Assembly: GCA_002724555.1 (NCBI GenBank)
Contig: PBOZ01000025.1
Coordinates: 1-43,790, forward strand
Source: Rickettsiales bacterium
GTDB lineage: Bacteria > Pseudomonadota > Alphaproteobacteria > UBA8366
Length of the DNA stretch: 43,790 bases
Direction of reading: 5' to 3'
The first letter of the stretch is position 1, and every line of letters starts with the position of its first letter. The notes beneath the pieces were generated by a model. That model was not told where the DNA came from, did no database searches, and was given only the letters and a program-made list of their open reading frames with translations. Below, in pieces: positions 25,900 to 34,571 of the stretch. The position numbers were made by a program, and so were the translations under genes.

Positions 25900-26832
25900 A
25901 TGCCGATTAAGGTGCCGGATAATTTGCCAGCGCAGGTCGTTTTAGAGGATGAGGGTGTTCTTCTTATCAACGAAGGTGCTGCGTTGCGTCAAGACGTGCG
26001 CCCACTGGAAATTGCACTTCTGAATTTGATGCCCGATAAAATTAAGACGGAGATGCAGATTTCCCGGCTATTGGGCGCAACGCCTCTGCAGATTGAATTA
26101 TCTCTTGTGACGACTTCAAGTTACGCGCCCAAGAACACTTCGGCGGAGCACATGCTCGCGTTTTATCAACCGTGGGAAGAGGTGAAAGAAAAGAAGTTTG
26201 ATGGTTTGATAATAACTGGAGCCCCAATCGAAACACTGCCGTTCCAGGACGTAGTCTATTGGCGCGAACTGACGCAAATTTTTGACTGGTCACAAACGCA
26301 TGTCCAAGAGACGTACAATATTTGCTGGGCAGCTCAAGCCGCCTTGCAGCATTTCTACGGCATACCAAAATATGAGCTATCTAAAAAAATGTTTGGCGTT
26401 TATCCACATCGTGTGCTGGGTGGCACGGACGGTTTGTTGCGAGGCTTTAACGATGTAGTGCCTGTACCGGTCAGTCGCCATACCGAGGTGCGGAGAGAAG
26501 ATTTACCTAAGAACGCTGGCCTAGAAGTACTTTTGGAGTCGCCGGAATCAGGGCTTTGTCTAATTCGTGACGAACTGCGGCGGCAGACTTATATGTTCAA
26601 TCATCTTGAATACGACACCGAGACGCTGGCCAACGAGTACCGCCGCGATGTTACCTCAGGCGATAAAATTGAACCCCCGGCATATTATTTTCCGGATAAC
26701 GATCCGTTGAAGAAGCCGGTCAACATGTGGCGGGCTCATGGTAGTCTTCTTATTATTAATTGGATTAATGACCTTTATCAGTCGACTTCATTTGAGTTGA
26801 TGCAAATACCGGAACGACGCCGAGCAACATAG
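25900..26832 (+). CDS. metA: Homoserine O-acetyltransferase, MetA family
   Basis: A 310-residue MetA-type homoserine acyltransferase (glutamine-amidotransferase-like fold) for the first committed step of methionine synthesis. The catalytic residues can be numbered: nucleophile Cys142 (YNICWAAQ), His235 and Glu237 (FNHLEYD). Residue 111 is Glu (GAPIE), the residue known to select acetyl-CoA; succinyl-CoA enzymes such as that of E. coli have Gly there. It is therefore predicted to be an O-acetyltransferase although usually labelled succinyltransferase. A GGAAGGA site lies 11 nt before ATG. I found no SAM-II riboswitch pattern in the 182-bp leader, although such elements often precede alphaproteobacterial metA. 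Confidence 0.95.
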   Translation: MPIKVPDNLPAQVVLEDEGVLLINEGAALRQDVRPLEIALLNLMPDKIKTEMQISRLLGATPLQIELSLVTTSSYAPKNTSAEHMLAFYQPWEEVKEKKFDGLIITGAPIETLPFQDVVYWRELTQIFDWSQTHVQETYNICWAAQAALQHFYGIPKYELSKKMFGVYPHRVLGGTDGLLRGFNDVVPVPVSRHTEVRREDLPKNAGLEVLLESPESGLCLIRDELRRQTYMFNHLEYDTETLANEYRRDVTSGDKIEPPAYYFPDNDPLKKPVNMWRAHGSLLIINWINDLYQSTSFELMQIPERRRAT

Positions 26833-26914
26833 ACGGTGTTTTCTCACTAAAATTAAATGGTTCTTTTGTTAGGACTGGATTGGTCCCATACGTACTTAAA
26901 AATTGGGGGAGAAT

Positions 26915-27844
26915 ATGCTTCGTGAAGTTATGGATGTTCTGGAATTCCTAGATGACAACCGGAATGGCGCGGAACCATTCGCCGAACTTTTGCCGGATGG
27001 ACCGCAATCTATCGAAATTACACCGTTTGAGAGCGAACTTGGTAAGACTGATTTCATAAAAATCCTATTCCCGGGCTCTTCAGGTAAATCTCATGGCGGT
27101 AATGCGCCCACGGTTGGAATAATTGGATCCAATGGAGGGTTGCGATTGCCTGGGGTCTATCCGGGATTAGCTTCAGATGCCGATGGTTGCATTGTCGGCC
27201 TTTCAGCGGCTTTGCGCTTGGCGCGTATACGGACGCGCAATCAGCAACTGGCGGGTGACGTATTGATTTCGACGCACATTTGCCAGCAGGCGCATCCGGC
27301 ACCACATGACCCTTTTCCTTTTGTGATGTCGCCGCTTCCCAGCAGCGAGAAACACCCACGTCTCGTTGATGCTAGAATGGATGCAATCCTAACGCCTGAG
27401 ACTTGTAAGGGAAACAAGATGATCTCGCATCTTGGCTTTGCTGTGACGCCGCCGGTGCGGGAAGGATTTATTATGCGCCCGCATGCCTCGATTTTGCATA
27501 CCATGGAGATGGTTACCGGAAAGGAACCCGCTGTTTTCCCAATTACGATGCAAGATGTGACCCCATATGAACTCGGTGTTCATCATATCTGTGGAATGGT
27601 TCTTCCAAGTATCTTTACCGATGCTCCGGTTGTTGGAGTGCCTTTGGTCACGGAAATACAGACCCATCCGTCTGCCACGGGCACGCAACAAATAATGGTG
27701 CTTGAGTCCGCTGCGCGGTTCTGTATTGAAGTGGCGGCAGGTTTCGGTAATGGCGACTGTGAGTTTTATTATCAGGATGATTTTGACGGGATGTTGGAGA
27801 ACTTCGGTGCAATGCGCGGCTGGCAGCAGAAGAAAAACGGTTGA
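26915..27844 (+). CDS. DUF1177 family protein
   Basis: About 309 residues matching DUF1177, an uncharacterised family. Conserved blocks: EFLDD near the N-terminus; TDFIKILFPG; APTVGIIGSNGG; SDADGCIVGLSAALRLA; DVLISTHICQQAHP; the DARMDAILTPETCKGN core; and the MEMVTGKEPAVFPITMQDVTPY stretch. Several His/Asp/Glu residues in these blocks could bind metal, and the middle resembles M20-type peptidases or deacylases in being rich in SDADG and THI patterns, but no reaction is known. Start ATG 26915 follows GGGGGAG; the frame reaches a TTG at 26903. It is the first gene of an operon with an LLM flavoprotein and a molybdenum hydroxylase. Confidence 0.88.
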   Translation: MLREVMDVLEFLDDNRNGAEPFAELLPDGPQSIEITPFESELGKTDFIKILFPGSSGKSHGGNAPTVGIIGSNGGLRLPGVYPGLASDADGCIVGLSAALRLARIRTRNQQLAGDVLISTHICQQAHPAPHDPFPFVMSPLPSSEKHPRLVDARMDAILTPETCKGNKMISHLGFAVTPPVREGFIMRPHASILHTMEMVTGKEPAVFPITMQDVTPYELGVHHICGMVLPSIFTDAPVVGVPLVTEIQTHPSATGTQQIMVLESAARFCIEVAAGFGNGDCEFYYQDDFDGMLENFGAMRGWQQKKNG

Positions 27845-27849
27845 TTAGA

Positions 27850-28863
27850 ATGAAATTTAGTTTCTCTCTTGTTCCATCGTCACCAATAGAGAAATTCGGC
27901 GACGTCATCGCGCAAGCGGAGGAATGGGGCTACGACCTGGCTTGGACACCGGATCAAGGTTTTATGCACGATCCTTTTGTCGCGCTTAGCTATTTGATGA
28001 CCCGTACGGAGAAGATGTCGCTTGGCGTCGGTATCACCAACCCATATCAACGCCATCCGGTACAAATTGCGCGCGCTGCCGCTACCATAGCGGATCTGCG
28101 ACCGGGCAGTTTCGTGCTTGGGCTTGGTGCCGGAGAAAAACGCAGAATTCGCGATCGGGTTGGTGCTCCGACTGGGCCGTTTATCGACACGATTTCTTCT
28201 ACTATGCAGGTTCTACGAGACCTGTTTGATGGAAAAAAGGTTAGTATTTCGAATAATGTCTTCGAATTAGATGACGTTGGCTTAGAAATCGCAAACCCGC
28301 CACGAGTGCCAATTTTCTTGGCAACGACCCACCCCGACGCCTTTCGGGCAGCGGGGGCCTATGCGGACGGCGTGATTGTTGGAGATGTAGCAGATCCAGA
28401 CGTAATGAAGCAGATCATTGCGTGGATTCGTGAAGGCGCGGATGCGCAAGGTAGGGATATGAAAGACATATCCATTCTGGCTTGGTGCGCGACGATCGTC
28501 GCCAAAGATCGGGCAATGGTGATAGAGCAGCTACGCCGACCCGTCATCGGATCTGCGATCAACGGCATGCACAAGTCGACCCGCGAACTTATGGGTGTAT
28601 TGCCCGAACACTTTCCCGATATTCGGGCGGCGAAGTTCAATGTTTCTTTGGCATTACCAGAAGGCGCAATACCCGACGATATGGTCGATCGGTTCGCTAT
28701 AGCGGGCCCGCCAGACTACTGCGCAGAGCGGATTCGTGAATTACGCAGTGTCGGAGTAGATACAATGGGTTTTCGAATGCCGGTTGCTCTCACAAATACA
28801 TACAATTTTGAAACTAACCTTGGTAGTTTGATCCATGATGTCGTGCCGTTGGTAGGAAGTTGA
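27850..28863 (+). CDS. LLM class flavin-dependent oxidoreductase
   Basis: About 337 residues of the bacterial luciferase-like fold (TIM barrel). Visible: an N-terminal FSFSLVPS strand, WGYDLAWTPDQ near residue 26, GVGITNPYQRHPVQIARAAATI near 60 and LGLGAGEKRRI near 90. The GAGE motif and the early ITNPYxRHP motif are typical of the F420-dependent Mer-like branch, but FMN-dependent members share them. The reaction may be a reduction or a C-heteroatom oxygenation. The gene starts 5 bp after DUF1177 (or overlaps its stop if TTG 27841 is used) and ends 3 bp before the 2Fe-2S subunit. Confidence 0.88.
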   Translation: MKFSFSLVPSSPIEKFGDVIAQAEEWGYDLAWTPDQGFMHDPFVALSYLMTRTEKMSLGVGITNPYQRHPVQIARAAATIADLRPGSFVLGLGAGEKRRIRDRVGAPTGPFIDTISSTMQVLRDLFDGKKVSISNNVFELDDVGLEIANPPRVPIFLATTHPDAFRAAGAYADGVIVGDVADPDVMKQIIAWIREGADAQGRDMKDISILAWCATIVAKDRAMVIEQLRRPVIGSAINGMHKSTRELMGVLPEHFPDIRAAKFNVSLALPEGAIPDDMVDRFAIAGPPDYCAERIRELRSVGVDTMGFRMPVALTNTYNFETNLGSLIHDVVPLVGS

Positions 28864-28866
28864 CCT

Positions 28867-29340
28867 TTGGCCAAGCTGAGCCTAGAGGCAAACGGGCAAA
28901 CCTGCGAAATTGAGGTAGACCCATTGGTGCCGTTAGTGACTGTCCTGCGCGATGATCTGGGATTGCGTGGCACAAAGGTCGGATGCGGTAATGGTGAGTG
29001 TGGAGCTTGCACGGTACTGATGGATGGGCAGGCTGTCTGCTCGTGCCTGGTCCCGGCTGGCCGTGCCAACGGACGACGGATCGACACAATAGAAAGTCTT
29101 GGGAATAGTGATGAGATGCATCCGCTTCAGCGAAAGCTGGTGGAGCGGGGCGCATTTCAATGTGGATTTTGCACGCCAGGCGTTGTGATGTCGTTGGTCG
29201 CTTTGTTGCGACGGAAGCCAGAACCCGACGATCAAGACATAACGGCTGCTCTTCAGGGAAACCTATGCCGGTGCTCAGGGTATGTAAAGTTACTTAAGTC
29301 AGTACGTGAAAGCATACGAGAGACTAGCCGTGAGCGCTGA
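28867..29340 (+). CDS. Molybdenum hydroxylase small subunit, two 2Fe-2S clusters
   Basis: A 157-residue CoxS/XdhC/PaoA-type subunit. A plant-type ferredoxin domain has Cys40, Cys45, Cys48 and Cys60 (GCGNGECGACT); the helical second domain has Cys99, Cys102, Cys134 and Cys136 (CGFCTPG, CRCSGY). It carries electrons from the molybdenum site to FAD. There is no Tat signal, so the complex is cytoplasmic. The start codon must be TTG at 28867, since no ATG or GTG precedes the ferredoxin fold. Its end overlaps the next gene. Confidence 0.95.
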   Translation: MAKLSLEANGQTCEIEVDPLVPLVTVLRDDLGLRGTKVGCGNGECGACTVLMDGQAVCSCLVPAGRANGRRIDTIESLGNSDEMHPLQRKLVERGAFQCGFCTPGVVMSLVALLRRKPEPDDQDITAALQGNLCRCSGYVKLLKSVRESIRETSRER

Positions 29341-32300
29341 ATTTCGTGTTATAGGGCAGCCCCGGCCGCAGCTGGAAGGCCCGGCTAAAGTCACTGGAGA
29401 AGCTGTTTATACACATGACTTAGATGTGCCTGGGATGCTTTACGGTGCGATTCTAAGGAGCCCTCACCCACATGCGCATATCCGTTCGGTCGACTTGTCG
29501 AAGGCCCTGAAAATGCCAGGGGTCGAAGTGGCGGTGTCAGGTCAGGATTTCCCAGGGAAAAAATATATTAATGCGGGGGCGATATTTGCAGACAGGTATC
29601 CAATGGCGCGGGACAGGGTGCGTTTCACAGGAGAAGAAGTGGCTGCAGTTGCAGCAAGATCAATTGGCGAGGCGCAAGCTGCCTTAGCCGTTATTGATGT
29701 AAAATATGATCAATTACCAGCAGCATTCGACGTAGAAGCGGCGATGGCGCATAACGCACCAGCCATTCACAATAAGCCTAATCTTCCAAGAAACGTCGCT
29801 CAAGAAAGTGTCGCGGATTTCGGTGGTATCGATGAAGCCTTTGAGAAAGCAGACCATATCTTCGAGGCTACATTCGAGCACGGCATAGTTGCGCCAATTT
29901 GCCTGGAAACAAACGGTGTCCTTGCCGATTTCGAGATGTCGAGTGGCCAATTGAACCTCTGGGCACCAACCCAGGCTCCTTTTTTTGTGCGAAAAGAGGT
30001 TGCTCACGTCTTGGACTTACCCCTCGAGGCTGTCCATGTTCGCTCAGTTGTTATCGGCGGTGGATTTGGAGGCAAATCGCAATCCCCTGAACCGATAGCA
30101 ATTGCTGCTATGTTGTCGATGAAGACTGGGAAACCAGTAAAAATTTTACTGAACCGGCAAGAAGAATTTTTGAGTGGCAAATCCGATCATGCGAAGAAGA
30201 TGCGAATTAAATCAGCGGTTGCGGCAGATGGAACGATCCTCGGACGTTATACTAACTTCTGGGTCGATAACGGCGCCTATACGCATATGGGTCCGGCATA
30301 TATCTCCGCGGTACGTCAAAGAACATGTAATCTCTATCGCGTCGATGCGGCAGGCTTTGACGGTAAGCTCGTTCACACGAATAAGGTCTCGGGAGGCTCT
30401 TATCGAGGTATGGGTTCGCCGCAGATTATTTGGGCGATTGAAACGCAGATCGACGAAATCGCAGAAAAACTTGGAAAAGACAAACTTGAATACCGAATTG
30501 AGATCGCAAATCGGCCTGGCGACCGGACCCCTATGGGGTGGGAAATTGGCACTTGTGCGCTAGCCGAGTGCTTAATGGAAGCCGGAAAACGAATTGGCTG
30601 GGCAGAGAAGAAAGATAACATGCCGCCAAACCGCGGTATTGGTTTTGCATCGATGATAAACCCGAGCGTTGGGTTACTTTATGCGGAAGGCAATTTCGCA
30701 TGCGTCTCCATTGACCTGTTGGCAGATGGTCGCCTAAGGGTTGGTGCCCAATCTGCTGATTGCGGCACCTCTCAAAATACGGTGATGGGACAGATCGTCG
30801 CCGAAGAACTAGGCCTTAATGCTGAACAAATTGACGTTCTTCATATGGATACAGAGAAAACGCCCCCCGATCTAGGAAGTGCCGCGTCACGTGTCACATT
30901 CGTTACGGGCAATGCGGCGATCAAGACGGCAACAAAATTTCGAGAAACGCTTAAAGAGAGGCTCGCTAAGCATTGGGGCGTGGCAGCATCCGAAATTGAT
31001 TTCAATGACGGTATTGTTAGCCATAAGGGTGATAATGCTCGCCGTCTGAGTTTGGAGGAGGTGGTCTCCCTTGACGGTCCATTCCGGGTGGAAGATCGCT
31101 ACGACATAGATATTTCGCGGCCGGATCCGAAAACAGGGTATGGCCACTACGCTGCAACATATGGTTTCGGTGCACAAGCCGCCGAAGTCGAAATTGATCC
31201 AGTTACGGGTCACGTTTCAGTTTTGAAGGTTGTCGTTGTCCAAGATATTGGACGGGTCATGAATCCGTTAGCGCTCGACGGACAAATGCATGGCGGCATT
31301 GTACAAGGCATCGGCATGGCGCTTAGGGAAGAGCTAGTATTTCAAGATGGTGCGCCAGTCAACGCCTCTCTTATTACCTACAAGGCACCACGCATCAAGG
31401 ATACGCCAGAAATTGAAACCGTTTATATTGAAACTAACGACCCCACCGGACCGTACGGTGCGAAGGCGGGCGGTGAGCACTCAATCAATCCAACGCCTGC
31501 TGCCATTGCGAATGCTGTGGCGCATGTAACTGGAAACCGGTTTCGTAGGTTACCAATTAAGGCTTCTGATGTGCTGGAAGTTTTAAATAAAGACAAAAAA
31601 TTAGCACTCCAACAGTGGCGGCGACCCTATAATTTGGAGGTTGCGACTGCCCGTTCGCTTTATCCTGTGGTCCTATTCCCTGGTTTGAAAAAGCTTGGGT
31701 CTGCACTCGGGCGGAAACGAAAAATAAAGCCATCAGTTGAATACCTTAAGCCTAAAGACTTAGATGAAGCCGTGTGTGAGATGGCAAAGTTGGGCCGCAT
31801 AACGAAGTTGATGGCGGGTGGTACAGATCTGCAGGTTGGCATTCGTCAAGGCATATACACGCCGGACGCTATTGTAGACATTGCCATGTTAAAAGAACTC
31901 CGTGGCATTAAAGTTTATGACGATAAAGTTGTTATCGGTGCGTCGACAACAATCTCTGAAATCACAGAATGTGATGACCTTCGGGCTATCCAACCGATGT
32001 TGGTTGATGGACTTACAAAGATCGCTACTCAGCAAATTCGAAATGTAGCGACACTTGCGGGCGATTTGAGCCAAGAGAAGCGCTGTTGGTTCTTCCGCAG
32101 CGGCGCGCAGTGTTACAAGGCGGGTGGTGTGGCATGCCCATGCTATGCAGTTCTGGGCGACAACAGGCACCATTCCATTATGGGCTCAGGCCGTTGTGCC
32201 GCCCCATGCGTGGCGGATGCGGCGCCAATACTCACAGCGCTTGATGCGAGTGTGATCATTGTTGGTGCTTCAGGTCGACGCACGGTATCGATGGAAGAGT

Positions 32301-32704
32301 TTTATATCTGGTCAGGCGAAACAGTCGTTAAGGCCGGAGAAATCATTTTGGAAATTCATGTGCCTCGTCGCAAAGAACGGACTCCCCAGGTGTTTGAGAA
32401 ATCGGCGGGCTGGGATGGTGATTTCGCGGATGCGTCGGTTGCCATGCAGCTGTGTTTTGACGGGATGTCAATCACCGCGGCTCGCATTTCCCTCGGTGCT
32501 GTTGCACCATTGCCTATGCGCGCGGTTGCGACAGAGCAGGCAATTTTGGATGGTGATCTCTCAGACACTCACATTCGGGTGGCGGCCGAAAAAGCGGTCC
32601 GCGGGGCGTTGCCTCTCTCCGGCAACCGCTACAAAACCAATTTGCTCGTAAACTTAACAGAACGAGCGATACACCGCTGCCTTTCAGAAAAAGAAGTGAC
32701 GTGA
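29330..32704 (+). CDS. Fused molybdopterin and FAD subunits of a molybdenum hydroxylase
   Basis: A 1124-residue chain joining two subunits that are normally separate. Residues 1-765 are the Mo subunit: hammerhead domain, GGGFGGK at 243-249, GGSYRGMGSPQ near 362 and catalytic Glu716 in GGEHS. After a linker of about 40 residues, 803-1124 is a CoxM-type FAD domain with AGGTDLQVG and the TIATQQIRN-like motif. Within it, Cys919, 928, 936, 938, 956 and 960 form a Cys-rich insertion with DNRHHSI, like the region that holds an extra 4Fe-4S cluster in E. coli PaoB and in 4-hydroxybenzoyl-CoA reductase. The order Mo-FAD in one chain is unusual. Start GTG 29330 overlaps the upstream gene by 11 bp; GTG 29306 is the alternative. 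Confidence 0.92.
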   Translation: MSAEFRVIGQPRPQLEGPAKVTGEAVYTHDLDVPGMLYGAILRSPHPHAHIRSVDLSKALKMPGVEVAVSGQDFPGKKYINAGAIFADRYPMARDRVRFTGEEVAAVAARSIGEAQAALAVIDVKYDQLPAAFDVEAAMAHNAPAIHNKPNLPRNVAQESVADFGGIDEAFEKADHIFEATFEHGIVAPICLETNGVLADFEMSSGQLNLWAPTQAPFFVRKEVAHVLDLPLEAVHVRSVVIGGGFGGKSQSPEPIAIAAMLSMKTGKPVKILLNRQEEFLSGKSDHAKKMRIKSAVAADGTILGRYTNFWVDNGAYTHMGPAYISAVRQRTCNLYRVDAAGFDGKLVHTNKVSGGSYRGMGSPQIIWAIETQIDEIAEKLGKDKLEYRIEIANRPGDRTPMGWEIGTCALAECLMEAGKRIGWAEKKDNMPPNRGIGFASMINPSVGLLYAEGNFACVSIDLLADGRLRVGAQSADCGTSQNTVMGQIVAEELGLNAEQIDVLHMDTEKTPPDLGSAASRVTFVTGNAAIKTATKFRETLKERLAKHWGVAASEIDFNDGIVSHKGDNARRLSLEEVVSLDGPFRVEDRYDIDISRPDPKTGYGHYAATYGFGAQAAEVEIDPVTGHVSVLKVVVVQDIGRVMNPLALDGQMHGGIVQGIGMALREELVFQDGAPVNASLITYKAPRIKDTPEIETVYIETNDPTGPYGAKAGGEHSINPTPAAIANAVAHVTGNRFRRLPIKASDVLEVLNKDKKLALQQWRRPYNLEVATARSLYPVVLFPGLKKLGSALGRKRKIKPSVEYLKPKDLDEAVCEMAKLGRITKLMAGGTDLQVGIRQGIYTPDAIVDIAMLKELRGIKVYDDKVVIGASTTISEITECDDLRAIQPMLVDGLTKIATQQIRNVATLAGDLSQEKRCWFFRSGAQCYKAGGVACPCYAVLGDNRHHSIMGSGRCAAPCVADAAPILTALDASVIIVGASGRRTVSMEEFYIWSGETVVKAGEIILEIHVPRRKERTPQVFEKSAGWDGDFADASVAMQLCFDGMSITAARISLGAVAPLPMRAVATEQAILDGDLSDTHIRVAAEKAVRGALPLSGNRYKTNLLVNLTERAIHRCLSEKEVT

Positions 32705-32997
32705 CTGCCTAAATTTGATGGTGATCCGGAGTTGCTAAGAAATTACTCTGTATATTATTTCAGACTATAATCGCGAAAATAGAGGAAAGAGTTGAGCGAC
32801 GGTTGTGAATTGATTGCTTACGAGATTGCATGCTTCTGCTCCTGGGGAAAAGCGTTAGCTAAATTATAAAGACATCGATTTTTGATTCCGTGCTATGCCG
32901 CCGAATTAATCTGCATTTGGCGCCACAGATCTAGAAGCCTTTACACGGACGGACTTACGCTGCCCGATCCTGTCGTGCGAGAGAAATTGGGGAGAGT

Positions 32998-33114
32998 ATG
33001 GCTAGCGTCCAAAATTACTTTGCCGTTTTAATGCGTTGCCTGGACGCGCACCAGTTGAGGCCCCCTCTCGGTAGACGGCCTGCCCATTCACAAAGACTGC
33101 GTCGATACCGGTAG
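32998..33114 (+). other. Short frame with strong ribosome site, antisense to amidohydrolase end
   Basis: GGGGAGAGT immediately precedes ATG at 32998 and opens a 38-codon frame ending at TAG 33112. Most of it is antisense to the 3' end of the amidohydrolase gene. The site looks like a real translation start, but the peptide has no recognisable content, so it may be the remnant of a displaced gene or a chance match. Confidence 0.2.
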
Positions 33115-34456
33115 CTGGCTCTATCGGATTTTCGAAGTCGGCTTTGTCGATAACCGTATTCGGGTCGAATATTACTAGGTCTGCAAAATTACCTGTCGCT
33201 AACTCACCGCGGCCCGTTAATCCGAAGACAGAGGCGGGTTTGCCAGACATGCGGTGAACCGCATCTTCGAGAGAAATTAAATTCTGTTCGCGTGAGTACA
33301 TGCCGAGGACACGAGGAAAAGTGCCCCATAATCTAGGGTGTGGATGATGATCGTGGGGTAGTCCATCGGACGCAATCATCGAATGTGGATATTTTATAAT
33401 CCGTTGGACGTCACTCTCATCCATCATGAAATAAATGGCCCCAGCTGGTTGTAATCGATCGCATGCCTCTTCTTGGGTGCAACCCCATTCCTCAGCTATA
33501 TCCGACAAGTCACGTCCGCCCACTTCCGGTTCCGGTACCGACCAGGTAATTATAATGCGGCGCGCTTCGCTCAATCGCCAGGATTGCAGAACTGTCGAAC
33601 CTGCTACATAGGGGTAAACGTCAAGATCAACCTGCTGCTCTCTCCTGACCTGTTCGATAAGCTCTAAAGTCTCTTCACTACGGCCTATATTTTCTTTGCC
33701 GGTTACTTTGTGGTGCGAAAGAACAACCGCGGCATCGGATTCACGGCCGATTTTAAAGGCTTCTTCAAGTGATTCCACGATGTCGTTGCCTTCATTTCGG
33801 AGGTGTGTCGTATAAAGAGCACCAGCTGGTCCAAGCAGTTCTGCTAGTTTGAGGACCTCGCTTGTTGGTGCGGGCTTGGCCGGTTCGTAAGCAAGGCCGG
33901 TAGAGAGACCCACCGCTCCTGCGTCGAGCGCTTCCTCAAGATGGTCACACATGTCCGATATTTCGTCATCGGTTGCAGGACGCTGCAGATCCGTCATGGC
34001 GCCGACCCGAAGTGTCGTATGTCCACAGAGTAGGGCGGCATTTGTAGCTGCTGGTTCCGCATTAACTGCATCAAAAAAGTCGGACATGCGTGGGAATTTG
34101 TAACCATCGCCCAGTAGGTCTAGTGGTGGTGGTGGGCGCTCGCCTGTGAAGCGCAGTGGTGCCAAGCTTATCCCGCAATTGCCTGCGACGACAGTGGTAA
34201 CGCCCTGGCTCGTCTTGTAGGTCATGTCCGGTTTGGAGAGTAAGGCATGATCGTCGTGGGTGTGGACGTCAATAAAGCCTGGTGCGACGATCCGGTTGGC
34301 AGCGTTGAACTCCACATTAGCCTTATGGCCTGTCAGGTTTCCGATATCGGCGATGATATCACCTTGGATACCGATATCTGCCTTACGACGTGGCGCGCCG
34401 GTACCGTCGATTACTTCACCATTTCTGATGATGAGGTCGTATCGTGATGACGACAT
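33002..34456 (-). CDS. N-acyl-D-amino-acid deacylase (D-aminoacylase) family amidohydrolase
   Basis: A 484-residue member of the amidohydrolase superfamily, D-aminoacylase branch. It has a b-sandwich N-terminus (DLIIRNGEVIDGTG), metal-binding HTHDD with His65 and His67, bridging Cys94 in GNCG, HLRNEG and SHHK histidines in the middle, and the catalytic Asp in MIASDG. The C-terminal VNG strand closes the sandwich. It hydrolyses N-acyl-D-amino acids or related N-carbamoyl and dipeptide substrates. It faces the molybdenum hydroxylase operon (297 bp between stops, no intrinsic terminator seen). The gene at 34572 is divergent, about 115 bp away. Confidence 0.92.
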   Translation of the reverse strand: MSSSRYDLIIRNGEVIDGTGAPRRKADIGIQGDIIADIGNLTGHKANVEFNAANRIVAPGFIDVHTHDDHALLSKPDMTYKTSQGVTTVVAGNCGISLAPLRFTGERPPPPLDLLGDGYKFPRMSDFFDAVNAEPAATNAALLCGHTTLRVGAMTDLQRPATDDEISDMCDHLEEALDAGAVGLSTGLAYEPAKPAPTSEVLKLAELLGPAGALYTTHLRNEGNDIVESLEEAFKIGRESDAAVVLSHHKVTGKENIGRSEETLELIEQVRREQQVDLDVYPYVAGSTVLQSWRLSEARRIIITWSVPEPEVGGRDLSDIAEEWGCTQEEACDRLQPAGAIYFMMDESDVQRIIKYPHSMIASDGLPHDHHPHPRLWGTFPRVLGMYSREQNLISLEDAVHRMSGKPASVFGLTGRGELATGNFADLVIFDPNTVIDKADFENPIEPATGIDAVFVNGQAVYREGASTGARPGNALKRQSNFGR

Positions 34457-34571
34457 CGAAGTTCATCCCTATTTTTATTTGCGGAAAATAATTCCTAACT
34501 CTACCGTTCTGGACGAGATTGGCCAGAGCGCTAACCTTTAATTCAGTATTATCAAATTGAAGTATACAAAA

